Shown: positions 25,502 to 37,784 of the stretch, in pieces
How positions within the stretch are numbered: the stretch's first letter is position 1
Layout: the number at the start of each line of letters is the position of its first letter
DNA from: Gyromitra esculenta
Lineage: Eukaryota; Ascomycota; Pezizomycetes; Pezizales; Discinaceae
Direction: 5' to 3'
Length of the DNA stretch: 64,000 nucleotides
Assembly: GCA_038503075.1 (NCBI GenBank)
Contig: JBCAML010000005.1
Span: 806,001-870,000, forward strand
Position numbers and translations under genes: made by a program
The notes under the pieces: generated by a model
What the model was told of the DNA's origin: nothing
Database searches by the model: none
The model's input: the letters and a program-made list of their open reading frames with translations, nothing else

Positions 25502-28500
25502 CTACGCCACAGGCGTTGTCGGTGTCACTTCAGGCCCAACACACCTTCCAACTCGGTCCTTGATCTCCTCACAAACGCTTCCAAGACTCTCCTGCCATTC
25601 GCTCTCCAACATCTTCACCTTCTCCTTCAGATCCTCCGTCAACACCTGCTCTTCCCTTTTCCTGCCTTCATCCTGCATCCTCTGATCATTTGAACATCTC
25701 ACCTTCCAGCTGGCAGCCACATTTAGTGTCTTGATCTCGTGGAGCAAGCACAGGAGATTCGTCTGCCCCTCGACAAACTGATAGACCGATTTCTCCGCCT
25801 GCATGATCTTGGCCAGAAGGTAACGTAGTGGCTCGCGCAGATAGGCCGGGTTCTCGTGAAATTCCTCAGGTGGGACGATCGGATGCACATTTGTAAGATC
25901 TAGCGGGATCTTCTCAAAGCACTCAACAATCAACGGCGCAACCTCCCAAAACGCAGAAATCTGTTTCTCGACGCCCTTGATGACATTGCTCTCAACGATA
26001 TCCAAGAACCCACCATATCTAGCATGAGATTCTTTGTCCGCAGCCAACCGCCTCGCATTCTCATCGCGTGTGAAGAAGTCCTCCGCTTCACGGATCTTGT
26101 CGGCTTCGCGTGAGACGAAGAAGGGTGTGATAACGACCTCCTTGTAGCGTCTATTTCGCTCGGCGAGGAGGTCGGAAACTTCACGGTGGAGCTGCTCGCG
26201 TACATCAAATAGCCATTTCAAGCAAGTCAGCTTCTCGAGGATTTCAGGTACCTCATCGCCCTCTTCTTGGCCGCCACGGGGTGCGTCAGCGGAGGATTTG
26301 ATTTCCTTGACGAGGTCGGAGTAGGCTGCGGAAGCAGCAACAATGCGTTCCTGGAGGTCGGAGTGGGCGATGTCAACGACCTGGGTTTGAAATAGATCGA
26401 ATTCGTTCTTAAGAGACTCCTCTGAGAGTGTGTCTTCGCGGGCTTGGAAGTCGCTGTTGAGAGATTCGAGTTGATCGAAAGAGAAGCGTTTGCTAGGACC
26501 GTTACTGTTGCCATTTCTAGTGGTATAGAGCTGTTGGATGTATTCAGAGTGTTGATTCCTACGTTTAAGGGCTTCAATGGCGAAAGCTTCCTTGCGCGCC
26601 GTAGAGGCGGCATTGAAGTCACGTTTTACGGCGTTGACGGTGGAGAGGTCGTTTAGGGTTCTAACAAGATTACGGAAGACAGCCAATTGTGGGTGCGCGT
26701 TGTTAACCGCGGGATATTGACGCGGAAATGGAGGAAGGAGAGTAAGTAGTGGCGCAATATCAAGACTTGTCTTGACCCGTCTTGCAGGTGTAGATCTAGT
26801 CCTCGATGCCGCCGGCCGAGACCGAGAGCGTGAATATTTCCTGTCCGGAGGGAAAGCTGCACTTCCAGCGAATTCGCCGGCATGCACGGAGTTCCGCGGG
26901 GTGGTGGCATGTTCTGCGATCTCCCTGAGAGATGCGCGAGGGGCTCTAGGATGCCGATTACGGCCGAACCCAAATTCATCATCGCCCATCCCATCAGAGC
27001 GAACCGCGAAATGATCGCTATCCGCTCTTGACCCACCTTCTATGCTTGCTTCCCACCATCGAGAAGACGTCCTCCCACGCGAAGATTCCTCGTCCCGAAT
27101 CCGGGCATCCAACGCAGCTTGATCCTCGAGTGTTGTTGAATTATTATTAATATACTGCCCCCACCATTGCGAATCTGGCCTTCTCTTCCTGTTCGCCTCC
27201 TCCGAATTTCCCATTTCCACATCTTCACCATCCATCCCCCTCAATACCGGCGAAATCGGCGATAATTCTTGAGTCGGCCCTTCCGGCGAGGAGAACGCCT
27301 TCCCCAATTGTCCCATAATAACCGACTTCATCTTCTTGACCGCCCCCGGATACCGCTCCTCTCTCAATTGGCACTCTCTAACAACGAAATCCAACCACAA
27401 TTTTACCCGCTTTTCATCTGATTGCGCGGAAGACTCCAGTCTAATCATTTTCCTGTGCCTCTCTAACGCTGAAACATAAAATCCATCCGTAGTCTCCTCA
27501 TCCTCTAAAAGCGGAGCTTGAAGTTTCATGTTGACAGGGGGCATATTCGGAAGGTGCAGCAAATGTGAAATAGGCCTATTCCTTCCATGTTCCTTCTCTC
27601 CCGCTGGCGGGGGTGTCGGGAGTTGTTTCGGGGGTTCCTCGGTTACCGGCGACGGGGTAATGAATTTAACGGGCTTGCGTTTAATGATCCTATTTTCTGG
27701 CGAAAACGGAGGGGTCCCACGCGAACCCTGTGGTTGCGGGGTGGTGTCGCGGTCGAAATCAATCAGGGGCGCAAAACCAGATTGTGTGTCTATCCGTGGT
27801 GCGCTACCTCTCCTGCCCAGAATTTCGTCTGCAGGAGTAGTAACCCGAGACATGTTTTGTTTCCAGGGGTTGTTGTTGTCATCGTGCGTAGCAATCCCCA
27901 ATCCGTCCTCCTGTCTTGAACTCGGACCTGGAGAATTCTTCTTGTACGGCGCTTCTTCGCCCTCCATTTTCCTCTTTGGGGGAAGTTGGGGTGGCGATGC
28001 AGTGATTTCGAAAGATTTAGGCGCGATCGTTGCAATGCTCTCCATCGACATTCTACCCTGTTGTACTTGAGGCGGCGATCGACTTTGCATCCGCATTTGA
28101 ACGGGCGAAGAAACTGACCTACCCTGCTGTTGGCCGACGATTCTAGGAACACTGGAATTTCTAGGTGGCGGCCCTGGTGGTGGTGGGGGAATGCTACCAC
28201 GACCCTGCGAATCACCCCTGATAGCTCCTGGCGGCATCGGCCTGGGTAGTGAATTATCTCTAGGCGGAGGGCCTGGGGGAGGCGGTGGGATTCGCGAAAG
28301 CGAGTCGCCTCTCACCGAACCTGGAGCTTGCTGGATTGGAGCACGCTCATGAGGCGATTCAGAGTTAGCTCTTAGACCCATTCCCATACCAACATGCATA
28401 GCTGCGTTGCTAGCACTGTGGGTACGCCTTGCAGGCCCTGGTTGTGGTCCAATGACCATCGGCGACGTGTCCCGCCTCATGGGGGGGGGACCTGGAGGTG

Positions 28501-29509
28501 GAGGCGGTATGCTGTTGGGTATGCCTGGACGCCGTGTTGGGGGACCTCGTGAGTCGTTTCTTGGGGAGACTATTGGGCTGGATGGAGCAGCAATTTCAGG
28601 GGAGGGATACGAGGTTTGTTGTAGTCCTGATGGTGCATATCCTTGTGTATTGATACCTGAGCCGGCCGGAGGAGAGTAGTTTCTTCGGCGTGAACTATTA
28701 TTCCAATCTGATTGGTCCCGAGAGAGCGGTGCATACGGTGATAAAGGTGTCGTATTGGCGCTGCTTCCTACTGATGGTCCATGGGAGAAGAGGGGAGAAA
28801 AGTTTTGGCTAGTTGCGGTTGAAGGTGTTATCTGCGAAGGTGTCATCGGCGAATGATTTCGATTTGCTGGCGATACTGGGGTCGTATTGCTGCTGTTGTA
28901 GGGCCATGAGTTCTGGCGTTGGTGCGGCGGACTAAGTTGTAGGCGGGGGTTCAAGTGATGTCGCGCGGCTTGTGGAGGGGAGTATGGCGGTGGAGGGGCT
29001 ACAAAGGTGTTAGTCCAATGCAAGCAGATAAGACGAACGGTACATCACTAAATGAAAAATAAAATAAACAGCCGCCAGGAAGGAGTCTAGGATTACGAAT
29101 TGAGAAAGCGAGTAATAGGGATGTATATAATAGGGAGAAGAATTTTTCCCAAGAATAGTGATTGACTATAAGAAATAAAAGGCTCTATACCATCCTCCCC
29201 GGCCGGTCTTGGAACAAATCCTCCTCCATTCGCCGCGACAGGTCCATAATGTTGCGGGTTATATTCTCCGCTTTCACCAACGTCCTGGTTTCTCATAGGG
29301 CTAATACTGTTTCTCATAGGGCTGATGCTGGGTCGTCTAGGTCCATACCCTGCGGCGACAGCAGTAGCATTTGAAGTCGCAACAGTAGGTGCACCGGTTC
29401 CAACAGCTCCCCCACCGAGACCGCCTGGGTATAAGGCTGGGTTATAACGGGCATATGCGCCAGTTGCTGCTGACGCTTGGTGGTTTTGGAAAGCATAAGG
29501 CGATGCCAT
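25502..29509 (-). CDS. proline-rich, coiled-coil protein of unknown function
   Basis: Two exons on the minus strand, 29509-29191 and 28998-25502, join in phase 1 (GTATAG donor, TGTAG acceptor) and encode 1271 residues. The first ATG is used. The N-terminal half is Pro/Ser/Gly/Asn-rich and probably disordered. It carries at least three polyproline segments of the form PPPPPGPPPR, plus repeated SPMRN units. From about residue 780 the protein becomes structured and helical (LDIAPLLTLLPPFPRQYPAV, FRNLVRTLNDLSTVNAVKRD, DLQERIVAASAAYSDLVKEI) and continues to an acidic coiled-coil C-terminus. The polyproline runs suggest binding to SH3, WW or profilin partners, as in actin-cytoskeleton scaffolds; that is inference only. 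No named family was recognised. The unbroken 3.5-kb frame argues strongly that the gene is real. Confidence 0.85.
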
Positions 29510-32288
29510 TGTTGTGGTGTTGTGGTGCTTTGTCCTTAGTCCTTGGTTCGCGATCCGTGTCCGTGTCGGCGGGTTGAGTCTATCGTAGTGTTCGTCGGGA
29601 TCTCTCCGTATTTCCTATGCGGCCATTCCGTGGGATCCCGTGGGGCGCAGTCAAGCTCCGTGGCGAGCAGTGTCGCAGCGCAAAGGGAGGGAAAAGAGAA
29701 GAAATGGGAGAGAGCGGGTAGTCCTGGTGTATATGAATACACGTCAAGCGGTGGATCCGGAGTGTTGAGAGAGCGTTGGAAGAAAGAAGGGGGAGGGAGA
29801 GAGATTAGAGAACGAGAACGAGATCTCTCTCGTTCAATCAGTCAGTCATCCATCCATCTATTCTTTCATACAGTCCATTCCTTGGGTCGTAGGGGAGGGG
29901 GACTCCCGACAGGATGGCGGCGCCTAAAAATAGGAAATATGTGCAATCACTAGCCAGATCGGTGATTCGTTTCCGAAAAAAGATCCCGGTAAATTCTCAC
30001 ACACTCACCCATCACTCTCAACCAAGGCATCGTCTTGGCAGGAGAGAAAACGAACAAGGAACGTTGGGGCCAGCACTATCTCAAGAGGGGAAAGATTACT
30101 GCCAAAAGCAAGAAAAGGAAGACATCAAGATGCCAGATGGCGCTTCAATTTGCTGCGAGCAGCACAGGCGATTTATTTTTGGAGCCAACCATGCTCGTCC
30201 TGGACCCTCCTTACCGACTGGGCCTGATAGCCGCCCTCCCAAACATCCAACAGCCAACCAACGTGGGGCTATTTCCGGTGGGACAAGGGTTAACTGCGCG
30301 GGGTGGTGGTGACGAAGAAGCGAGCGGGGCCAGCGGACAAAAAACGTGCTGAGTGCACCTTACTCTCGCCTGTGCCGCCAGCACTTTCACCCATACACAC
30401 CAGCTCAACCCAGCCAAAGGCTACATGTAGCCACTAGATCTCGCTTCAGCTAGAAACACAAATATCTAGCATACCCGCCCATAATTTGTAGGACTACATG
30501 AAAGCACTCTGCAAATCTGGCAAGGGACTGAAAGCAGAGTAGAGAGGCCCATGTTTTTTCGAGCTAGCGTTCCGGTCACTGCATAACGAATGTGTAATAA
30601 ACGGTCATTATTCCCCTGTTATTTATGGTTCTGGAGTTGGTAAAGGCACACCCACAGTTGGCTGTTACACACGATGAGGAATCCAAGAACGACCAAGAAA
30701 TCGGCACGATCCCTACAGGTCAGGTACCGTACCTGACCAGCCTTTCCGTGATGAGAATAGTAGTCGATAAAAAGCTTATCTAGTGTCATGCATTTACGGG
30801 CGTAAGTAGAAGAAGAAAAAAGAAAAGAGAGAAAGCCATCAGCTGCAGCATTCATACTTACTTCCCCCTGAGTCGACAAGCATATTAATAGTTCGAATGT
30901 GGAATGCGCAGTCTTGGGGGAAGGCATGACGCCAAGGATGAATGATTAGCCTTTTTTTCTTTCTCCCAAAGTGACTAAATCAGGGATTGGCCTGATGAAG
31001 GGACGATAGAGAAGCCGTATATTTCATCGAAAAATAGAAAGAAATTGGGGTCTGACAAGCGAACCGTGGGAGTAAAGGGGAGGAAGGTTTGTCATCACGA
31101 GAGCAGATCATACGTGTAGTTGCCAAAGCCATAAAAGGAGAAAGAAGGTGATGGGGAAGGACAAGTGACGTTGAGCGAGCTCACGTGACTTGATGGCGCA
31201 GAGCAGGGGATAAGCAGCAGGTGCCTTATTCTGCAAAGTTTAAGTCTATGGGAGAACCGGGCGGCGATCCTTAGATTCCAAAAAAACAGCGTAGTACAGG
31301 AAAACCCTCACCAGGGTTTGTTGTCGCATCACAATAAGTCACTCGATTGTACAAAACCGAAATGTGATTCTTGATCCATCTAGCTGGCTCGGCCCAAGTC
31401 TCGGAAGTTCCTCGGAGGCGGCTCAGTGAAACTTTAGAAATAGAAGATGGAATTAAATACGTATATATGGGCGCCTGCCAAAGATGTGGGGGCTACGGAG
31501 TCACCTGCTACAGAAATAAATTATACTTCAGCAGATGGGAATTTTTTTCGTTATAGGCTTGGTAGGAATGAGGGAACGTGAGGGACAATCTACTCCCCCA
31601 AACTTCTATGTGATCGATTTCAAAAACCATACTCCTATAGAAAACCTAGAGCCAGTCTCCTAGGAAAGGCGAGAAGTGCCCAAAAATAATTCTTGTCGGG
31701 ACTGGTTTCCGTACTCTTATCGTTATAGCCAGTATTCCTATAGGGTGATTACGTTGTGTGTACAATAAAAATAAATATATGCACTGTTCAATCACCCTAT
31801 AAGGATAATCGCATGCTCGACAGCCTAGATTTCTATTTACGGGTATGACTTGGTTTGTAAGCATATGTGCCCTAGAAGGGTATAAACTTTGATCCGAAGC
31901 GAGCCCTTATAGGGAAAACGAACTGTAATTATAGAAAAATAGGCTAGGTACGAGACACCGTTAGTCTAAGATTTCGGCGGTTTCGCCCTTAGCCTAATAC
32001 ATTCCAAAAACTGCAATGGACCGAGTGATCTACGATGATTGTCGCTGGAGCGGGTCGGTAGCATTCACATAAAATCACGGTGCGTCACTCGACTGTTGTG
32101 ATCACCTCTACGGCATCTTTTTCGATTCTTAGAGGGGATGTTTTCTCCTTCGATAAAAACTAGAAATCTTTAGGCATAAATAGCGCCATGGGATGTGTTA
32201 TTATAATCATTTTGGCGATAGGCTGACTCGACGGATTTGTCGGGATTCTAATTTCACGATGCATGAGCTAGTCTAAGAAGGTCGGAGG
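29510..32288. other. intergenic region, mostly featureless
   Basis: The first 400 bases upstream of the proline-rich gene are A/G-rich and probably promoter/5' UTR. A short plus-strand frame beginning with ATG at 29914 (MAAPKNRKYVQSLARS) could be a small gene or uORF-like frame, but no family or clear splice pattern supports it. A TACATGTA palindrome lies at 30422-30429 and an inverted repeat at 31733-31807. Nothing else was recognised. Confidence 0.45.
31733..31807. repeat. short inverted repeat, 18 bp arms
   Basis: Arms 31733-31750 and 31790-31807 are complementary at 16 of 18 positions (core TATAGGGTGATT). The loop is about 39 bases and AT-rich. Related CCTATAGG-like words occur near 31632 and 31907. 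Confidence 0.55.
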
Positions 32289-32299
32289 AAAAAAAAAAA
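32289..32299 (-). terminator. RNA polymerase III termination T-tract
   Basis: Eleven A on the plus strand form a T11 tract about 41 bases downstream of the tRNA-Trp 3' end on the minus strand. This is a plausible Pol III terminator, although it is farther away than usual. Confidence 0.45.
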
Positions 32300-32340
32300 T
32301 GCATTACCCGAAAGCCCTGGGAGCCTGTAGAAGAGCGAAT

Positions 32341-32412
32341 TGACCACGACGTGATTTGAACACGCAGCCTTTCGATCTGGAGTCGAACGCGCTACCGTTG
32401 CGCCACGCAGTC
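32341..32412 (-). tRNA. tRNA-Trp: tRNA-Trp (CCA anticodon)
   Basis: Read on the minus strand this folds as a complete cloverleaf of 72 bases including discriminator A. The acceptor stem GACTGCG/CGTGGTC has two G-U pairs. The D stem is GCGC/GCGC. The anticodon stem TTCGA/TCGAA encloses the loop CTCCAGA with anticodon CCA. The T arm is GCGTG-TTCAAAT-CACGT. There is no intron. It decodes UGG. It stands alone in a gene-poor stretch. Confidence 0.93.
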
Positions 32413-33142
32413 ATGTCGAGAACTCTCGGTTCTCATTACCTCAGACCCTCAGAGGCGTTTGTTCTTGGCTTCTTTGGTGGTTCGGGGTTAATCTCCACGG
32501 CTCTAGCTCTTAGGACCCGATATGTTGACTAATAGGGGTGCATTACAGTATCTATCGCAGGGAATAAGGCGCATAATTTGATTTAAACCTCTCTATATTG
32601 AGATGGTGCTGTTGGTCCTCAGAATTCTAATCGTGATGAGCAGTGAGTGTGAAAGTAATTGAAAAGTAACCCTAATTGAATTAGAGGATAGTAAAAAGTT
32701 GTGACAAAGGGTGACAAATTAGGTTGATTACTTGCGCTCGATTGAGCTGTCACGATATATATTAAGATCAAAATAGAGAAGCTCCTCTACGAAATAAAAA
32801 ATTGGAAATAACAGCAAACTACACAAAAAAAAGGACCTTTCGAGTTTCTATCGCCCCCGCTGGTCTTAAACTCCGGTATGAATGAATGAACGGAGACAAT
32901 ATAATAGGTTGTCCTAGGTGCTAGCCCCGTAATACTTTAACAGCATCGTGAAACGCAGCACTGACTTTTCGATGCCCCCAATTCGCGCCACTCCGTTTTT
33001 CGCCATGTAAAAAACTATAAAAGTCTCTTGAGACTTGGTAGCAAGCAACGTTGTTTGATTGCCACATTGCCCCAAGCACGTAGCGCGCACAATGTATATA
33101 GTCTCGTCGGGTATTGAGGTAGAACGGTTTTCTGCAGTGGAG
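32413..33142. other. intergenic, nothing recognised
   Basis: Upstream side of the tRNA gene and the 3' flank of the broken TPR-CHAT gene. No coding frame, repeat or RNA feature could be supported. Confidence 0.5.
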
Positions 33143-34740
33143 CTAGCAGAAAGGTAGGCTAGCTGTATGTTTTTGGTTTTTGGTATTCGCGTCTAATATA
33201 ATTCGGACCATTAACTTGTCAACGATTTCCAGCCCTGGTTGTGAGCTATCATGATTGAGGAGAAATAGATGGTTATTTGAAGGACTCCTTTTATCGGATA
33301 CACCATGGCATGCGAAATGTATAGCATGGTGTGGGGGGAGCTTCGCAGGGACCTGGGAAACGCTTGGGCGGCACAGCGCAGGTGAAATTAATCTATCTTT
33401 GATTATATTAGCAATATTTTCGGCCTCCTGATTAGCACTTGTAAGAGGGTCTGCGCCGGTGGTTGTGGACATAGTAACTAAAAGAAGACGGGAATCTGGT
33501 TTGCTGAATAGCTCCAATTTCCTCTGGCAGGCATAGGAAATAGCTTTAATTGTTGGGATGTGTGGTGAAATGACTTGGGTGAAGGGGTTGCGTGCCGAGT
33601 CGGGAGAATGATCGCCAACTGCGTGGGAAGGTGCCGTACTCAGTGATCTTTCTCCAATCTACCAAATCCGGGTTAAGCTGGTATCGGTAGCGTTGAGTTG
33701 AAGATCGTTAAAAACCGGCTCCACGGTCACATCCCACAACTAGAGAAGCAGTTCCTTCACTTTTTCGTTTCTCGAAACGTATGTGAGGAATGTTCCCCGA
33801 GTGAATTTTTGATTTGTTTGTTCCATATTTTCCTTAACGTCTGCGTATATTAATTTTGGAAGTTCTAACGACTTTATGGGGGAAGTTGCTATAATAATTG
33901 CGTCGCTTCGATATTGAGCACTGTTGAAGACAACAATTGGACTTTCTTTTGCTATCATTATGAGGTCTTCTGGAGGGGTGGGAGTTGAAACCATTCAAGG
34001 TCAGGTAATTGTCGGATAAAAGCTAATGTTTGTTCAATTTCTTTGGCTGCCAGTCGATGTTCTCTCCGTTCATCCTCGAGCCTATCGTACCTCTTTTGTA
34101 TTTCAAATGGGGAATCAATCTCGATACGAAGGCTGCTAAATTGTCGAAGATACCTAGATGCTTTAGTCTGAGCCTTGAGAGATCGCTTCTGGAGTCAATA
34201 ACAAACCCATAGCGATTCCACGGCCAAGTTTCAGCAACCTTAGGTAGTGCGACGTCTCTGCACCCGCCTTGAGGAATATAGAAGCAGCCTCCTAGCAAGC
34301 TCGAGTGTGTTAGACAATTTATGCTGTTGATCATCTCGCTCCAACAACCGTGGACTTGATTTTGACAGCATTTTGACAGCACCCCTGAAAAGAAAACTTG
34401 ATTCTTGCCCACTCTCCTTGACAGTGAGCAAGTTAGCAACTACATAAACTCCGATGATATAATCGCTGGGTGGCGCCAATTTGGAGTTCCAAGCATCCTG
34501 AAAAATACGAACAAGTTCATCAAGATCTTCGTTGCTGTTGTTAGAATGCGTTTGCAGTGAATATCTCAGCATTAGTTTGCCACTCAAGAACTTCAGTTTA
34601 GATGCTCTATTGGGATGATCTAGAAGAATTGTCGCTACTGCCTCTCTAGTTCGCATGACAGATTTCTCAAGATCATCAAGAATCCCAAATCTCTGAGATC
34701 GAGGCCCTCTAGTATCACGAGCGGATCGCTCGTGTTGCTC
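33143..34740 (-). pseudogene. broken TPR-CHAT (caspase-like) gene
   Basis: Minus-strand remnant. From about 34720 to 34240 it encodes TPR-like text (DLEKSVMRTREAV, LLDHPNRASKLKFLSGKLML). Another frame (34250-34023) reads DVALPKVAETWPWNRYGF and a helical segment. A third frame, 33994-33143, is a CHAT domain: ESPIVVFNSAQYRSDAIII, LWDVTVEPVFNDL, ISPHIPTIKAISYAC, SRLLLVTMSTTTGADPLTSA, and the catalytic-type HAIHFACHGVSDKRSPSNNH. In this frame TAG stops at 33742-33740 and 33661-33659 stand where homologues have tryptophan or similar residues (TGG to TAG). Frames change at least twice and the C-terminal end of CHAT is lost, so the gene is dead. TPR-CHAT proteins are caspase/separase-related; some bacterial relatives act as immune proteases. 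Confidence 0.75.
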
Positions 34741-37061
34741 AAAATTTACTAATGTTTTCTACTATGTTGGCTAGCTATATATAGGATTTTTGATATAACT
34801 GCCTCGTTAGGATGGCTGATAAGAGCTACTGCTGGTATGTCTTCGGTCTCGATGGTGGCACGCCGGGGTCCTCGGGGACTGCAAACGGACTATTTCTAAT
34901 TCTTGAAATGCTGCATAGACTTTCCAGCACATTGCTCAAGTTTTCCGGTATGGTGACTCGGGTTGAATGGGTTGAAGGGTTGCTGCGAATGTATCTTCGG
35001 TTTGAATAAAGGCACGCTCGGACTCCCCCAAAACTAAATTGCTCATGAATGTTATCTGCTATTCTTTCTAGGCTTTCTAAAACGCCACAAAAATTGTCTG
35101 ATATGGCTAGTTGCTCAGAGTCTTAGGGAATTGCTGTGAGTGCCCCTGGATTCGAATGGTGACTTTTTCGAGGCAATATTCGGGAGCCCTCGACTGCTTG
35201 CAGCGGCCTTCAGACGTGCTTCTAGGGTTGCTCGATATGCTTGAAGGAGGTCCGATATCTTCCTCCTCTTTTAGTATACTGCTAATCTGTAGGTCTTTTG
35301 GATTTGCGAGTAGATTATGTTGCATATATTTTTGGATGCTTGGAGATTTGATCCAACGTTTCTTGTGCGGGCCGTCGTTAATTTCCGTACGCGCATTAAA
35401 TGGTATTTATTCCATTCACTCTCCAATCGAAGGATCAGCTTCCATAGATTACTCTCGGGTAACTGGCATGTATTCTTACGAGGTGCTTCACTGAATGGAA
35501 TATTCTTCTCTGCCTTTCTGAGATTTGGGTTTGGATTTGCTACTGCGTGGATGGGCAAAGTTTGTGCGCAGTTCATTCACAGAAGTCGCAAATAGCCTAG
35601 CCTACATTAATTTACACGGAGGCTGATTTTTTCGACTCCTGATTTTTTTTCATTCTAAGCACGATGCAGGTTGTGCTGCACAAGATCGACATAGAAGCGC
35701 TTAAGCTTTGTTGGAAACCCAAGGCGTGCCCGTACTACCGCACAAATGATAGGGTCGATGGCTCTGCTCACAATATGATAACATAACTCGTAGAATATGA
35801 TAGAGGAGAGTTTACAAAACTATATTTATGTAATACATTTACAAATTTAGATCAGTAAAAATATAATTTTTCTTAGCTAGGGTTGGAAGTTCATGGCCAC
35901 TTGAAATAGTCTATTAGTTTATGTACTGTAGTTGGACTAGATGATCGACCACACTGGTTTCGACTTTGGTATTTACTGTTGAAATAGGCGGGAACCAAGG
36001 GTAGTAATAGCTCGATTGCTTGCTTGCTCTCCTGCCGCCCGCGCACCTAGTCTATATACGTATACCTGCTTCTCTACCAACAAAGGTTCCCGTACTCTTT
36101 CCTATTCTAAACCGTACCCCGATGTCTTTGCTCAAGCTTGCATGTCGAAACCGGCGCCGAGGGATCTCGCCAAGAGATAGCTTAAGCACTGACTGCTTGA
36201 ACGCCGAAGCCCATACCTATTAGGAATCCACTTCCAACATTTATATGATAAGTCAAACGAGTGACTATCTATGATGATCTTGCTAGGTGATTATTGTTGA
36301 AGTTTGATAAGAACGAATTGATTGATCTATCCAAGTAATTGTAGAGAGTAAAGGGCAAGAAAAAGAATGAAGTACACAGTATATATATAGTAGCAAGTAC
36401 CCCGCAATTAGCGTCCTACTAGTCTCAACCTTACTAGTTTCCCACGTGCACGAAAGCACTTCTTGACAATTATGACTACTTAGTAGTAGTAGTAGATCTT
36501 TAGAATAATTTTAGTCTTGCGTCCAACCACGTCTTCAAATTCCTGTAGTTCAGAGTGATCGTAGGTACTAGTAGGAGATCATATAGTAATTATGCGCACA
36601 TATACGTGAACCAATATGTGAAACACCGCTATTGGTGTAGGGCGATACCATGGCGTAAGGTAGTGGTCTCACTCCTAAAAGCCAAGTGCCTATGTAAAAG
36701 ATAAAAATAAAATCTTGTGGGAGGCAAGCCGCCAAATTTGGTGGGGGTTTGAATCATGTCCGGAAAAAAATCAAGGATGAGACAGTTAGGACCAAAATAC
36801 CATGAGATCAAGGAGTTCAGGCTGGGGATGTCAGGAGATATCGCCAAGAATGGCCGTGGCTATTAATACTCTGTCGGAAGTTGTAAGTACGTACATAATT
36901 AATTTTTACCTGTATTTAACTGGGATATGAATACATGCAACAGCAACTACCCCCCTCTTTTTGTTTTTTTGGTAGATTCTGAATGTTAGTGTGCGCCCCC
37001 GAAAGCATGATCTGGATTTCCAGGAGTTAAGTCAGCACTGGATCTAAACGTAGCTCTACAA
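34741..37061. other. gene-poor region upstream of the TPR-CHAT relic
   Basis: Minus-strand text between 34800 and 35600 may be further decayed TPR-gene sequence (for example short amphipathic frames at 35107-35325 and 35271-35576), but no repeat could be aligned with confidence. A TAG-type trinucleotide run lies at 36481-36493. No other feature is seen. Confidence 0.4.
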
Positions 37062-37690
37062 GTTATGGAAATGCATCAGTAAATGCATCATATTTTGTTA
37101 GGTAGATTTGTGCGGGAAAATCGTCCGTAAAAATCGTTTTTGTCCTTAATAATAACTGTGGGAAAGTCGTTTCGAAGATACATACATAGAATTATTGTAA
37201 ATGCATCAGTAAATGCATACTTCGAGAAACTATACACATTTACAGACGACTTTGCTGATGCCTTTCTCGACGACTTTACCAACCCTAAAAAATGGAAAAA
37301 AACAGAAATCTAAAAGATATTCCTAGGAGTTGAACCTGAGTTGTCCGATTTTCCTACCACCTTTCCTACCGCCTACACTATCAACTTGAATATATTATTG
37401 TTAATAAACCCCTATTTATATCAAAGAAAGTAGTAAAATATAAATTTCCTGATGCATTTACCGACGACTTTCTATCCTTGACGACTTTACTTACGACTAT
37501 ACAGACGATTGATCTATCCAAGACTTTATAGCGGGAAATGCATTGGGTTACACATTTCCACTATGAAGTCATCTATAAACGCATAAAGCTACACTTTTTC
37601 CACTGTAAAGTCGTCTGTAACTGCATCATTTTGTGTCTTTTCCCGAGTCCCTGTATGGAGAAACCATAAAACGATGCATTTACACGCCCG
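37062..37690. repeat. array of direct and inverted 20-22 bp motifs
   Basis: A motif close to AAAGTCGTCTGTAAATGCAT, followed by CA, recurs in both orientations. Forward forms include those near 37197 (TGTAAATGCATCAGTAAATG), 37566 (AAGTCATCTATAAACGCATA) and 37608 (AAAGTCGTCTGTAACTGCAT). Reverse forms include those near 37239 (ATTTACAGACGACTTTGCTG), 37268 and 37449 (CTGATGCATTTACCGACGAC). Single halves (GATGCATTTAC, GACGACTTT) occur between them. At least eight partial or full copies lie within 630 bp. No coding frame is present. It may be a composite of nested foldback elements or a regulatory array; see findings. Confidence 0.65.
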
Positions 37691-37784
37691 ATAGAGTAGT
37701 AGAGATCGAAGGGGAAACCTGGAAGAAGTGGTGTGCTTGGCTTGGAGGACTTTCTCCCCATCGTGATAATCCACCGTCGATGAA

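Noticed and set aside
27528..28070. Plus-strand frame of 180 codons inside the proline-rich gene
   Set aside because: Antisense of the Pro/Ser-rich coding sequence; Gly/Cys-rich and without start context or domain.
29914..30352. Small lysine/arginine-rich gene starting MAAPKNRKYV
   Set aside because: Two overlapping frames are open but neither shows a known domain, and no splice pattern improves the match. Left as unassigned.
37318..37365. tRNA or SINE promoter (GGTTCAACTCC on the minus strand)
   Set aside because: The B-box-like word is present, but no A box at the proper distance and no cloverleaf could be formed.
37062..37690. CRISPR array
   Set aside because: The repeats are irregular in spacing and orientation and the genome is eukaryotic.
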